Assembly: GCA_009746045.1 (NCBI GenBank)
Contig: RPFO01001075.1
Location: 729,561-793,560, forward strand
Direction of reading: 5' to 3'
From: Mesostigma viride
Taxonomy: Eukaryota; Streptophyta; Mesostigmatophyceae; Mesostigmatales; Mesostigmataceae
DNA length: 64,000 bases
The translations under genes were made by a program, and so were the position numbers. Of this stretch, positions 55,886 through 64,000 are shown piece after piece; position 1 is the stretch's first letter; the number at the start of each line of letters is the position of its first letter. The notes below the pieces were generated by a model. That model was given only the letters and a program-made list of their open reading frames with translations. It was not told the origin of the DNA and did no database searches.

Positions 55886-57302
55886 ATGTCTCTCCAGTCG
55901 CACCTGTTGCGAAAGTCAGTTGAGGACAAGATTGACAAGGAGGACATAGAAGATTGGCAAGATTTGGCCATGATGTCTACACGCCCAGGAAAGCAGGCAA
56001 GGTACACTTCTCCGGGTGTGGTACATGTGTTCAGTCCCTACGTGAGTCGAGCCGGCTTGCCACGAGTGAAAAACGAAAAACGCAAGCGACTTAACCTTGC
56101 TATGCAGCTAGATGGCATGAACGAAAGCGAGTTCAGGATGCGCTACAAGATTACCAAAGACAGGTTTCGGGCGGTTGCTGAGAGAATGCGGGAATGCGGC
56201 TTGGAACCAAACCATGTGAAGGCGGCAAACAGCAGTGGAACACCGGTTACCTGCGAAATGAAGCTCGGAGCGTTTCTGCGATGGGCTGCAGGTGGCAGGT
56301 AAATTTATTGCGTTCATCAATTAAGCACGCTACGGTCCATTCAGTAGGCATTTGGAAAGGACAGGTCAGGCGCATTGATACCCTGTTTATGCTGGTTGTA
56401 ACGTGTGCAGGCACATCGACATCATGGACGTACATGGCCTCCACAAGGCGACTTTCTACAAAGCTGTCTGGGAAGTCATGGATTTTATCAACGAGAACTA
56501 TCACCTGGACTTCCCGACCACGGATGACGGAGGCCACTTGTCAAGTTTGGCAAACGGCTTCAACAGAACGACCAAAGGAGTTGTTGAAGGATGTGTTGGT
56601 GCCATCGATGGCATTGCCATCGAAATAGATAAGCCATCACAGAGGGATGTAGTCAATCCAATGCATTATTACAATCGCAAAGGGTTTTTTGCACTCGTTT
56701 TGCAAGCCGTCTGTGATTCCAATTGCAAGTTTTTGTATGGGTCGATGAAGTGCACAGGCAGTACCCATGATAGCACCGCCTTCCAATGTTCTTCTTTGTA
56801 CAAGGCGTTGATAGAAAGGGGCTTGCCTGACGGTTTTTTTTTAGTTGGAGATGAAGCATACGTCATCAAACCCTGGTTGATCACCGGGCCTTATCCTGGA
56901 AGGGGTTTGCCTGTGCAAGAAGATGCCTGTAATTACTACATTTCCCTTTGCAGGCAGACCATAGAACGTGCGTTTGGGATTTTTGTCGCACACTTTGGCA
57001 TCCTTCATCGTGCATTAACGTGCCAGTTGAGGCATGCTTCACGGCTAATAGGTGCACTTATGCGTGTGCATAATTGGTGCATTGATGATAGGTTTATCCG
57101 AGCGGAGGTAGATCCCATCCTTGATCAAAGGAAGGGGGATTGGCCTTTGCCACATTTTCAAGATAGTTGTGCATTAGGCGGTGTGGGCGCTACTCAAAGG
57201 CGTGGCTATAAGGAGGATCGCATCACACGTGATGCCCTCCGTGATTCAATAGCAGAAATGGGCTGGGTGCGTCCATCCCACTCTAAGTGGGGACGTACTT
57301 AG
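55886..57302 (+). CDS. PIF/Harbinger transposase (DDE_Tnp_4 nuclease), one intron
   Basis: Exon 1 (55886-56298) and exon 2 (56411-57302) join through a 112-bp GT-AG intron (56299-56410; GTAAAT donor, GTGTGCAG acceptor) into about 434 residues. Exon 1 ends in LGAFLRWAAGGR, and exon 2 continues HIDIMDVHGLHKATFYKAVW, the usual helix-turn-helix-like segment. The catalytic core has GAIDGIAIEI (first Asp), GSTHDSTAFQ (second Asp), VGDEAYVIKPWLI and the glutamate in RQTIERAFGIF. It would cut and join its element at a 3-bp TTA-like target. The Myb-like partner protein usual for this group was not found, and the termini are undefined. Confidence 0.9.
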
Positions 57303-57388
57303 CATAGCTAAGGATGTTTAAATTAATGTAATAAATACAATTATTCATCCAAGTTCAAGCAAGGTGGTGCATGAAAATGTTGAAAATG

Positions 57389-57775
57389 CATTTGCTTTGC
57401 TTTGCTTTGCTTTGCTTTGCTTTGCTTTGCTTTGCTTTGCTTTGCTTTGCTTTGCTTTGCTTTGCTTTGCTTTGCTTTGCTTTGCTTTGCTTTGCTTTGC
57501 TTTGCTTTGCTTTGCTTTGCTTTGCTTTGCTTTGCTTTGCTTTGCTTTGCTTTGCTTTGCTTTGCTTTGCTTTGCTTTGCTTTGCTTTGCTTTGCTTTGC
57601 TTTGCTTTGCTTTGCTTTGCTTTGCTTTGCTTTGCTTTGCTTTGCTTTGCTTTGCTTTGCTTTGCTTTGCCTTGCCTTGCCTTGCCTGGCCTGGCCTGGC
57701 CTGGCCTGGCCTGGCCTGGCCTGGCCTGGCCTTGCATTGCATTGCTTTGCCTCCCCTCCCCTCCCCTCCCCTCCT
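57389..57775. repeat. (TTTGC)n pentanucleotide satellite grading into (CTGGC)n and (CCCCT)n
   Basis: About 56 copies of CTTTG run to 57670, then CCTTG and CCTGG variants to about 57735, then CCCCT units. The array changes by one base per block, showing how the pentamer evolved. Phe/Ala/Leu/Cys and Lys/Ala/Ser/Gln frames are artefacts. Confidence 0.95.
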
Positions 57776-57778
57776 ATC

Positions 57779-57850
57779 ATATTAAGTGAGACAACTAGGC
57801 CTGGACGCATGGCGTACCAACGTCATATATATGTCTCACTTAATATATCT
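57779..57850. repeat. Inverted repeat ATATTAAGTGAGACA
   Basis: ATATTAAGTGAGACA (near 57779) and its complement (near 57835) enclose about 40 bp. It could be a small MITE or a hairpin at the edge of the satellite. Confidence 0.65.
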
Positions 57851-58250
57851 ATTTCAATGCTTCCCATCGGCGACGCCACATCAGTAATGGGCTAAGTTGC
57901 CCCCAAAATCAATTATATAGTATAGGATTCTTCATTGTGCATCAAAGGGTCTATTGAGAATCTATTGAGGGTCTACTGCTACATGTCTCCCATTCGGGAC
58001 CGCGTGTAATACCAAAATCAATTAGTTGAAACTGCACAGCATTGAAATGCAAACATTTAACTGCAAACCCATGTGATGGTGGCCTAGCCATGACCAATTT
58101 GCTATGACAAACATCATGTGCGTCATGCCACATGAGTGCATTAGAGAGACTCAAGCGTCTCCAAAAGCTTCTTGCGTGCCATGGCAGCAATGTCAGGCTG
58201 TCGCGTTTACGTGCCATTATATCCTAGCCTATCACTTGGAAGGCATATCC
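57851..58250. other. No recognisable feature; left limit of gypsy element 2
   Basis: No LTR-like sequence matching 62342-63620 is present here, so the second gypsy element lacks a 5' LTR in this window. I see no gene. Confidence 0.5.
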
Positions 58251-59218
58251 ATAGCAATAGAGTACTCTTGTGTGTGATCCACTATATTACCAACGTGGCG
58301 TGTGCGACCGATGTGCAGGCGGTCTTGGGGGCCGTAGCAAGGCAGCATCCGAGTGTGTCTGCGGAGGTAGCATTGCCTTCCCACCTAGTCACGCAGAAGG
58401 TGGATAGCGAGGATCGCCCACCGTATGCACGCGTCAACCGGGTCGGGAGCCCCATGTGTGCACTGCCGACCCTGGTCAGTTACCAAGGGTCGACAGCATA
58501 CCGTGATCGGGGTAAGGGTCTCGTTTGGGACACTACCACCGGTCTGTTGGTGCAGCCACCCGCAGAATTTCGTGAGGCCAGCATGGGTTTTCATGTCGGG
58601 GCCTCGGCGCTGCCGGGCGTGCTCGAGAGTGAGCGCTGGTCTTTGATAGGCCAGGCTATGTCGGTGTTGCAGGTCGGGTATGTGCTGCTTGCATCGGTTG
58701 CCGTGCGCCAGTCTGGGGGGGCGTCCCCAGCCAATCCGCCTCAGCAGGTTGAGGCGCGCGCAGCCAAACTGAAGCGCCCTGCAGCGACGGGGACTTCATC
58801 AGCATGGGGGTGGCGTCTGCGACAGGTGTGGACTATCATTCTCATGACCGCCCTGCTGACCAGCACCGTGCTGGCCGGCGAGCCCACGCTGCATCGGGTA
58901 ATACACCGTGCGGCACGCGAGGCTCCGGCGGTGGGTGTCACACCAGGCGTGGCAGCCTTTTCCTTGTTCCACGACGATGCGGCTAGGGCGCCGCATCTTG
59001 AGGCACATGCGGTAGCTGTGGGTGATCCCGCGGATACGCACCCCTGGGCTATTGGCGAACACCTTTCTGATGCGCAGCGCTCAGCCATGCTAAAGTGGCT
59101 AGGCACTGCAAGGGGGGCCTTCGCTTTCACAAGTGATGAACTGGGGTGTTTCAATGGTGGGACCATGCGTGTTCCATTGGACACTGACACCCTTTGTTCC
59201 GACGCCAGCATCGCCTGA
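58250..59218 (+). pseudogene. N-terminal part of the polyprotein of gypsy element 2
   Basis: This open frame runs to a TGA at 59216-59218, with the true start unknown. Most of it matches no family I recognise. It includes a hydrophobic stretch (TIILMTALLTSTVLAG) that could be a membrane segment, and near the end it has the pre-RT linker (HLSDAQRSAMLKWLGTA). No Asp-Thr/Ser-Gly protease motif or zinc knuckle is present. It is out of frame by one base with the RT frame that begins at about 59190, so a single-base deletion or a programmed shift separates them. Confidence 0.55.
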
Positions 59219-62200
59219 GTCAGGCCGAGTTGGATTTTGTAGCCGAGCAATGCAAGGAGTTAGAGGATGCCGGTATCATCAGGCAATCTTCCTCCAGCTA
59301 TGCCGCTGCCGTTGTCGTTGCGCCCAAGAAGGACGCTATCACCGGGGCATGGACGGGTATGCGCATGGCCACCGATCTGCGGTTGCTGAATGCACACACA
59401 CCCGTGGACCGTTACCCCATGCCACGTGTGGATGATGTCCTGGATAAGATATCTCCTCATGTGAAGTTTGTGTCCTCGCTGGACCTGCGTAGCGGCTTTC
59501 ATCAGATCGCAGTTGCGCCGGAGGATCAGCGGAAGCTTGCATTCTGGGGGGGCGGCAATTTGTATGAGTGGGTGCGCATGCCCTTTGGGCACCGCAACGC
59601 TAGTGCTGTTTTCCAACGAGCTATGGACAAAGTGCTTGCAGGTCTTCCTTTCGCCGCTTGTTACATTGATGATGTAATCGTCTTTAGCGCGACATTTGAG
59701 GAGCACCTGGCGCACTTGGAGCAGGTTCGCTTGGCTCTCGAGGAGCATAATATGCGGCTGCACCCTGAGAAGTGCAAGTTCGCCCAGCGGACCCTCTCAT
59801 TCCTTGGTCATCAGATTGTGCCGGGTGGCCGGACGCCTGATGCCGCCAAGGTCGAATCCATTGTGCAGGCCGCCGTACCCACGGATGTCTCAGGGGTGCG
59901 GGCGTATTTGGGTTTGGCTGGCTATTACCGAGGTTACATTGAGAACTTCAGCAGCAAGGTGAAGCCCTTGACCGAGTTACTCAAGAAGGGGTGCGTGTGG
60001 GCGTGGGGTCCCGCACAGCAACGCGCCATCGAGACAATCAAGCAGGAGCTCACGTCGGCCCCGATTCTGCGCGCCCCTGACTATGCTTTGCCGTTTGTGT
60101 TATATACCGACTGGTCCAAGGTAGGACTGGGTGCGGTCTTGGCGCAAAAGGATGGTGATGGGCGCGAGCACGTTATTGCTTATGCTAGTCGCAGCAACAA
60201 CCCAGCGGAGAGCCGGTATTCTTCCTATGAGGGGGAGGCACTGGCTGTGGTGTGGGCCATCAAGCACTTTCGCCCGTATTTAGTTGGGCGCGTGTTTACT
60301 CTGGTGACAGACCACCAGCCGCTTCAGTGGCTAATGACCAACACCAACCTGACGGGTAAGCTCGCCCGATGGGCCATGATTATCCAGGAGTACCACATGA
60401 CCATTGTGCATCGGGCCGGCAAGGACCATGTCAACGCCGATGTGCTATCCCGATACGCCATGCCTACCACTGTTGACCACACTGGAGCCCGGGCCATGGG
60501 TGCCGAGGGCTCGTCGGGTTCTGTGGTCTTTGTGAACGCTGCTGGGTATGCGGCCGACGATGAGGAGGAGGCGTGGTGGCGCAGTGTCGAGTACTCTGTG
60601 GCGGACTTCGGCATCAGCGACGACCCGGTGCGGCCGTCGCCATTCACGCCATCCAAAGCTGTGTGCGCTATGGAAGAGGGTAGGTCTCTGTCCTTTGACA
60701 TTGATCCTTCTCTGCAGCAGCTGATCGCTGTGCAGGCTCTCTTAGCGCGTAGCTCTCTTGCTGATTGCTACACCGCTGATATCTGGCTAGATGGTCGAGT
60801 TTTGGAGCAAGTGCAGGGTGCTGTCTTGACTCCTACTCCAGTCGATTGGACTCCTGCTCAGAAGGCGACGGAGTTGAACAGGGTGCAGCACAGGGCTGCA
60901 ACCTATGGTTGGGAAGATGGGGTTTTGTACAAGCTGTTGGGCAAGCGTAGGGTGGTCGTCCCACCGCCTGACAAGCGCGTTGCTATAGTGCAGGCGTACC
61001 ACGAGCGGTATGGTCACTTGGGTGGCAATCGCACGCTCAGCCTCGTACGGACCAGCTATTGGTGGAATAACATGCGACACACAGTGGCCCAGGTAGTGGC
61101 CAGCTGTGTCCCGTGTGCTCGAACCAAGGCTAACTTTAGCGCAGATCATGGTGCCAAGGAGCTGATGTCGCTTCCCATCAAGGGCTTGTTTTATCGCTGG
61201 CACGTCGATCTGTGCGGGCCGTTTCAGGAGAGCCCTGACGGCAACCTCTATGTCATGGTATGCGTGGAGAGCTTTAGCAAATGGGTTGAGTTGATCCCCA
61301 TTGCTGACAAGCATGCCGCTACCACAGCGAAGCATTTTGCAGACATCATCACCAGGTTTGGGGCTCCCGCGGAGGTAGTCACGGACCAGGGTGGTGAGTT
61401 CAGGGGTGAGTTCCAGGAGTTGCTGGATGGATGTCTTATTGATCACCGTCGCACTTCTCGGGAGCATCCTCAGGCCAATGGTTTGGCTGAGAGATTGGTG
61501 CAGACCGTCAAGCAGGCGCTGCGCAAGTGGAGCCTGCAGGTGCCGGAGTCGGCCAGGTGGGATCGCGAGTTGGCATGGATTGCCATGGGTTATCGCATGT
61601 CTCCCCAGGAGTCTCTCGCTACCTTCTCCCCGTATTTCCTTCTGTTCGGGCGTAATCCTCTTTTGCCTACGGAGGCACAGGTTGCGCACCCCGAACCCAT
61701 GGCCTTCGACAACGCTCAGCAATTTTTGGTTGAGGTGCTGGCCAGGGCAGAGACTTTTAAGAAGGTCATGCCCATCGCGATGAACAACTTGTTCATTGCT
61801 CAGCACAGGGACTCCCTGCGTTACGCTCAGCGCCGGGGGGGCGCATACATGGCTCGCCAGCTGCGGTTTAGGCCAGGGCAGTATGTTTTCCTGCGCACTC
61901 AGCTGAAGCACACTTTGGATGTGGAGGCGGGGCCCACCATTTTGCGCATTGTGGCTATCAAACCATCGGGAGTGGCAATTTTGGAGGGCGCCGACGGGAG
62001 CCGTACGACAGACAACCTCAGCAATCTCAGTCCCTGCTCACTGCCCAATTTGGTCCACGACCTCCAACCGCACACATCTCGCCGAGTCAAGGACGCCCAG
62101 TGTCAGGTTTGTCACCGGGTCGATCAGGCGGAGTCCATGTTATTGTGTGATCAGTGTAACTGTGGTTGGCACATGCAGTGCTTGCAGCCCGTGGTCACCA

Positions 62201-62313
62201 GCATTCCGGAGGGGGATTGGTTTTGTCCAGTGTGCACCGCTGCGCAGTTTACCTCCCGCAGCTTGACTGCGGTCACCGCTGCCCTTGTCTTGGTACGATC
62301 GCTGTCTTCGTGA
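59194..62313 (+). CDS. RT-RNase H-integrase polyprotein with C-terminal PHD finger
   Basis: This uninterrupted frame of ~1,040 codons has no ATG start of its own, as expected for the downstream part of a polyprotein. RT (1-200): MATDLRLLNAH, SSLDLRSGFHQIAVAPED, MPFGHRNASAVFQ and catalytic CYIDDVIVFS. RNase H (300-430): LYTDWSKVGLGAV, EGEALAVVWAIKHF and VTDHQPLQWL. Integrase: HHCC zinc site YHERYGHLGG ... CVPCARTKA, then HVDLCGPF, VTDQGGEF and HPQANGLAERLVQ. Near the C-terminus, residues ~970-1015 (CQVCHRVDQAESMLLCDQC, CGWHMQC, DWFCPVC) form a Cys4-His-Cys3 PHD finger, which binds histone H3 tails and could guide integration. All catalytic residues are present. Confidence 0.95.
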   Translation: MFRRQHRLSQAELDFVAEQCKELEDAGIIRQSSSSYAAAVVVAPKKDAITGAWTGMRMATDLRLLNAHTPVDRYPMPRVDDVLDKISPHVKFVSSLDLRSGFHQIAVAPEDQRKLAFWGGGNLYEWVRMPFGHRNASAVFQRAMDKVLAGLPFAACYIDDVIVFSATFEEHLAHLEQVRLALEEHNMRLHPEKCKFAQRTLSFLGHQIVPGGRTPDAAKVESIVQAAVPTDVSGVRAYLGLAGYYRGYIENFSSKVKPLTELLKKGCVWAWGPAQQRAIETIKQELTSAPILRAPDYALPFVLYTDWSKVGLGAVLAQKDGDGREHVIAYASRSNNPAESRYSSYEGEALAVVWAIKHFRPYLVGRVFTLVTDHQPLQWLMTNTNLTGKLARWAMIIQEYHMTIVHRAGKDHVNADVLSRYAMPTTVDHTGARAMGAEGSSGSVVFVNAAGYAADDEEEAWWRSVEYSVADFGISDDPVRPSPFTPSKAVCAMEEGRSLSFDIDPSLQQLIAVQALLARSSLADCYTADIWLDGRVLEQVQGAVLTPTPVDWTPAQKATELNRVQHRAATYGWEDGVLYKLLGKRRVVVPPPDKRVAIVQAYHERYGHLGGNRTLSLVRTSYWWNNMRHTVAQVVASCVPCARTKANFSADHGAKELMSLPIKGLFYRWHVDLCGPFQESPDGNLYVMVCVESFSKWVELIPIADKHAATTAKHFADIITRFGAPAEVVTDQGGEFRGEFQELLDGCLIDHRRTSREHPQANGLAERLVQTVKQALRKWSLQVPESARWDRELAWIAMGYRMSPQESLATFSPYFLLFGRNPLLPTEAQVAHPEPMAFDNAQQFLVEVLARAETFKKVMPIAMNNLFIAQHRDSLRYAQRRGGAYMARQLRFRPGQYVFLRTQLKHTLDVEAGPTILRIVAIKPSGVAILEGADGSRTTDNLSNLSPCSLPNLVHDLQPHTSRRVKDAQCQVCHRVDQAESMLLCDQCNCGWHMQCLQPVVTSIPEGDWFCPVCTAAQFTSRSLTAVTAALVLVRSLSS

Positions 62314-62330
62314 TGGGGCCGGTCGCCAGC

Positions 62331-62341
62331 GAGGGGGGGAA
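62331..62341 (+). other. Polypurine tract of gypsy element 2
   Basis: GAGGGGGGGAA follows the polyprotein stop by about 17 bp and precedes the repeat-containing 3' region. This is the expected position of the plus-strand primer. Confidence 0.65.
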
Positions 62342-62483
62342 TCATGGGACAGGTCCTCGCCCACCCCACAGGGCATGCAGTTAAGGCAGGCACATCAGCT
62401 CAGCTCATTTGGGTTTTACCAAATTAAGCTGAGTGGCCAGCCGCCATGGTGGCGCCGGAGATTGTGGCACGCAGACGCGACAG
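62342..62483. repeat. 142-bp direct repeat with hairpin, copy 1
   Basis: It is identical to 63625-63766. It begins TCATGGGACAGGTCCTCGCC, ends GCAGACGCGACAGC, and contains an imperfect hairpin CTCAGCTCATTTGG ... CCAAATTAAGCTGAG. Confidence 0.85.
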
Positions 62484-63475
62484 CTGTCACGGACGCGCGC
62501 TATGTCATCCGGGCGCCCACTATGCACAAGACCGGTGACGTGCGCAAGGAATTTGTCTTCTACGCATTTTCGACAAAGGCTAGTGACCGGGGGGGACACT
62601 AGCACTTGCAGCATAAGAGCGGACGAAAGTGTACGTGCACGCGCGCCGGGCCAGGCACAGCTGGGCGCGCAGCACTGACTTGAGCGGACGGCAGCACAAG
62701 TGTGCAGCGTCGAGAGGATCATACGCGTGTTAGTGGACAGCTGGAGCTGAAGCTGGACTGCTGGACTTCAACAGCGCCGAGGCTATTGACAGGCCAGGTG
62801 TCTTTGTGGTGTAGAATAGCGGGTCAACGTTATGAGGACTGGACAGAAAATGGAAAAGGACAATTTGCGGTGCGGAGCCAGATCGCTGGAATGAATGCGA
62901 AATCGCTGGCAGCCCTAAAAAGGGATTTCTTCTAGAAAGGAACGATTAGACGCAATGTTTGCTGGGCCACTCACACGCAAGGTGTGAGCGTGCAGATTGT
63001 CTGAAGGATATTATGCTTCGACCTTGCTGGACGTGACTCAATGTCGGACATTCCCAGGGACAGAAATGCCGGAGCCTCTAGGAGATGAGATCGGCAACAG
63101 GGTAGCAATTTAGATTTGTCGGGATGCCTTCCTGCTTTTGTTGGCATGTGTGGTAGAAAGCCAGGACGGCAACTGGAATGCGGTTTCTATTCGCATGGTT
63201 CAGGCAGCAAGATAGTTTTGGCATTCCTGGCTGGACTGACAAGTGTGGCGTGTGTCATGCGTGTGGCATGACGAATGGTTTGGTTCATAGTCGAAGAGGA
63301 CTCTCACGCAGCGTGTAGTCTCTTCGAGTCTCTCGTTAGTGGCCTTCGTGTTTCTCCCTTTCCTTGGGAGCAAGGCCGGTAGCATGTCATGGAGCGCTGC
63401 CTAACTGCGGGCTCGTGAGCATGGAGTGCATCGATATTGAGACTATCAACGTGTTGTAATTGTATTAACTTTCTC

Positions 63476-63481
63476 AATAAA
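63476..63481 (+). terminator. Polyadenylation signal AATAAA
   Basis: TCTCAATAAACTCC lies in the 3' region of gypsy element 2 and is the best candidate for its transcript end. Confidence 0.5.
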
Positions 63482-63624
63482 CTCCGCATGTGCGGCTTCA
63501 TCATCAGACTGTGCAAAGTATGTGTTTTGAAAGCATTATTCTATAGCAGGGGAGGCAATAAGGTGGTTATCAGGCACGAGGGACAGTTCCTTGTCCTCGG
63601 CTGAGACACCTCCTTTCTTTAATC

Positions 63625-63766
63625 ATGGGACAGGTCCTCGCCCACCCCACAGGGCATGCAGTTAAGGCAGGCACATCAGCTCAGCTCATTTGGGTTTTAC
63701 CAAATTAAGCTGAGTGGCCAGCCGCCATGGTGGCGCCGGAGATTGTGGCACGCAGACGCGACAGCA
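63625..63766. repeat. 142-bp direct repeat with hairpin, copy 2
   Basis: This is an exact copy of 62342-62483; after 63766 the sequence diverges completely. It may be the start of a second, interrupted LTR, or a small mobile repeat. Confidence 0.85.
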
Positions 63767-64000
63767 AAATCCAGTGTGAGATGCAGGTCACGGACATACT
63801 TGGCCGCCGACCTCATGACAGGCAATTCCGTAGCCAGCCAGGTGTAGAATAAAACCATGATGCTTTATATATTTGGAAAGCAACCAAACCATTCACATTT
63901 AATTTCAAAAGACATCGACAAGAATACAAGTGTTGTCTAGTCGTATAATGTCGTACTTGTGCGTCACTGTCCAAATAAGGCTAAGCGGTTCTTGATAACC
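63767..64000. other. No recognisable feature
   Basis: This is AT-richer sequence to the window end. No gene or repeat is seen. Confidence 0.4.

Larger units (their letters stand above)
58250..63623 (+). mobile_element. Second Ty3/gypsy element, 5'-truncated, with PHD finger
   Basis: The element carries a partial N-terminal polyprotein, RT, RNase H, integrase and a terminal PHD finger. A polypurine tract and a probable 3' LTR region with AATAAA follow. Gag, zinc knuckle, protease and the 5' LTR are not visible. The left limit is approximate. It is a different lineage from the 33-55 kb element (YIDD instead of YLDD, PHD instead of chromodomain). Confidence 0.75.
62342..63623 (+). repeat. Probable 3' LTR / 3' region of gypsy element 2
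   Basis: The region after the polypurine tract carries AATAAA at about 63476, a likely poly(A) signal. Its first ~142 bp recur at 63625-63766. With no 5' LTR in the window the borders cannot be proven. A block from 62484 to 63608 starts TGTCAC and ends GAGACA and could alternatively be a separate insertion. Short frames here are not convincing. Confidence 0.5.

Noticed and set aside
57341-57895. Phe/Ala/Leu/Cys and Lys/Ala/Ser/Gln repeat proteins
   Set aside because: They are translations of the TTTGC pentamer array.
62484-63608. A defined LTR from TGTCAC to GAGACA
   Set aside because: There is no polypurine tract directly before it and no second copy to prove the ends; kept only as an alternative.
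1-64000. rRNA, tRNA or host housekeeping genes
   Set aside because: None was recognised on either strand; all convincing coding sequence belongs to mobile elements.

Overview
This window is nuclear DNA from a eukaryote whose genome is dense in transposable elements. GT-AG introns, AATAAA signals, a LINE, Ty3/gypsy retrotransposons, piggyBac-, PIF/Harbinger- and hAT-type DNA transposons and long micro- and minisatellites all point that way. The organism is not identifiable from sequence alone; an alga or another protist with a large repetitive genome is plausible. I see no host housekeeping gene, rRNA or tRNA. Almost everything that codes belongs to mobile elements, many nested in one another.

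Layout. 0.4-8.2 kb: two opposed copies of one LINE. The minus-strand copy is split by a pair of ATTC-flanked elements of unknown type. The plus-strand copy is 5'-truncated and sits in a palindromic repeat array with a 16-bp target-site duplication (TSD). 9.7-13 kb: simple repeats, a palindrome cluster and a 50-bp minisatellite. 13.3-17.4 kb: a complete-looking piggyBac element with TTAA TSD and an 807-aa transposase. 17.8-29.1 kb: an 11.3-kb DNA transposon with 33-bp terminal inverted repeats (TIRs) and inverted arrays of a 173-bp subterminal repeat. It carries two divergent genes, one for a PHD-finger/poly-Q protein and one for a large RNase H-fold-type transposase. 29.1-30.6 kb: a hAT-like non-autonomous element that abuts it. 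31.5-33.2 kb: a second copy of the 50-bp minisatellite and a CT-rich minisatellite. 33.16-55.0 kb: a young chromovirus-like Ty3/gypsy element with near-identical 573-bp LTRs and a CTAAG TSD. Its pol gene is interrupted exactly at a TTAA by a 9.3-kb TIR element, which itself holds a 1.7-kb TTAA element. 55.9-57.3 kb: a PIF/Harbinger transposase with one intron. 57.4-57.7 kb: a pentanucleotide satellite. 58.2-63.8 kb: a 5'-truncated second gypsy element whose polyprotein ends in a PHD finger.

The most notable system is the 17.8-29.1 kb transposon. It combines two divergent genes, a 120-bp tandem repeat in the shared promoter region, and subterminal repeat arrays that probably bind its own protein(s). 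Across the window, chromatin-reader-type domains (PHD, chromodomain, Tudor-like) are attached to three unrelated elements. Frameshifts are common even in the element with almost identical LTRs, so some may be sequence errors.
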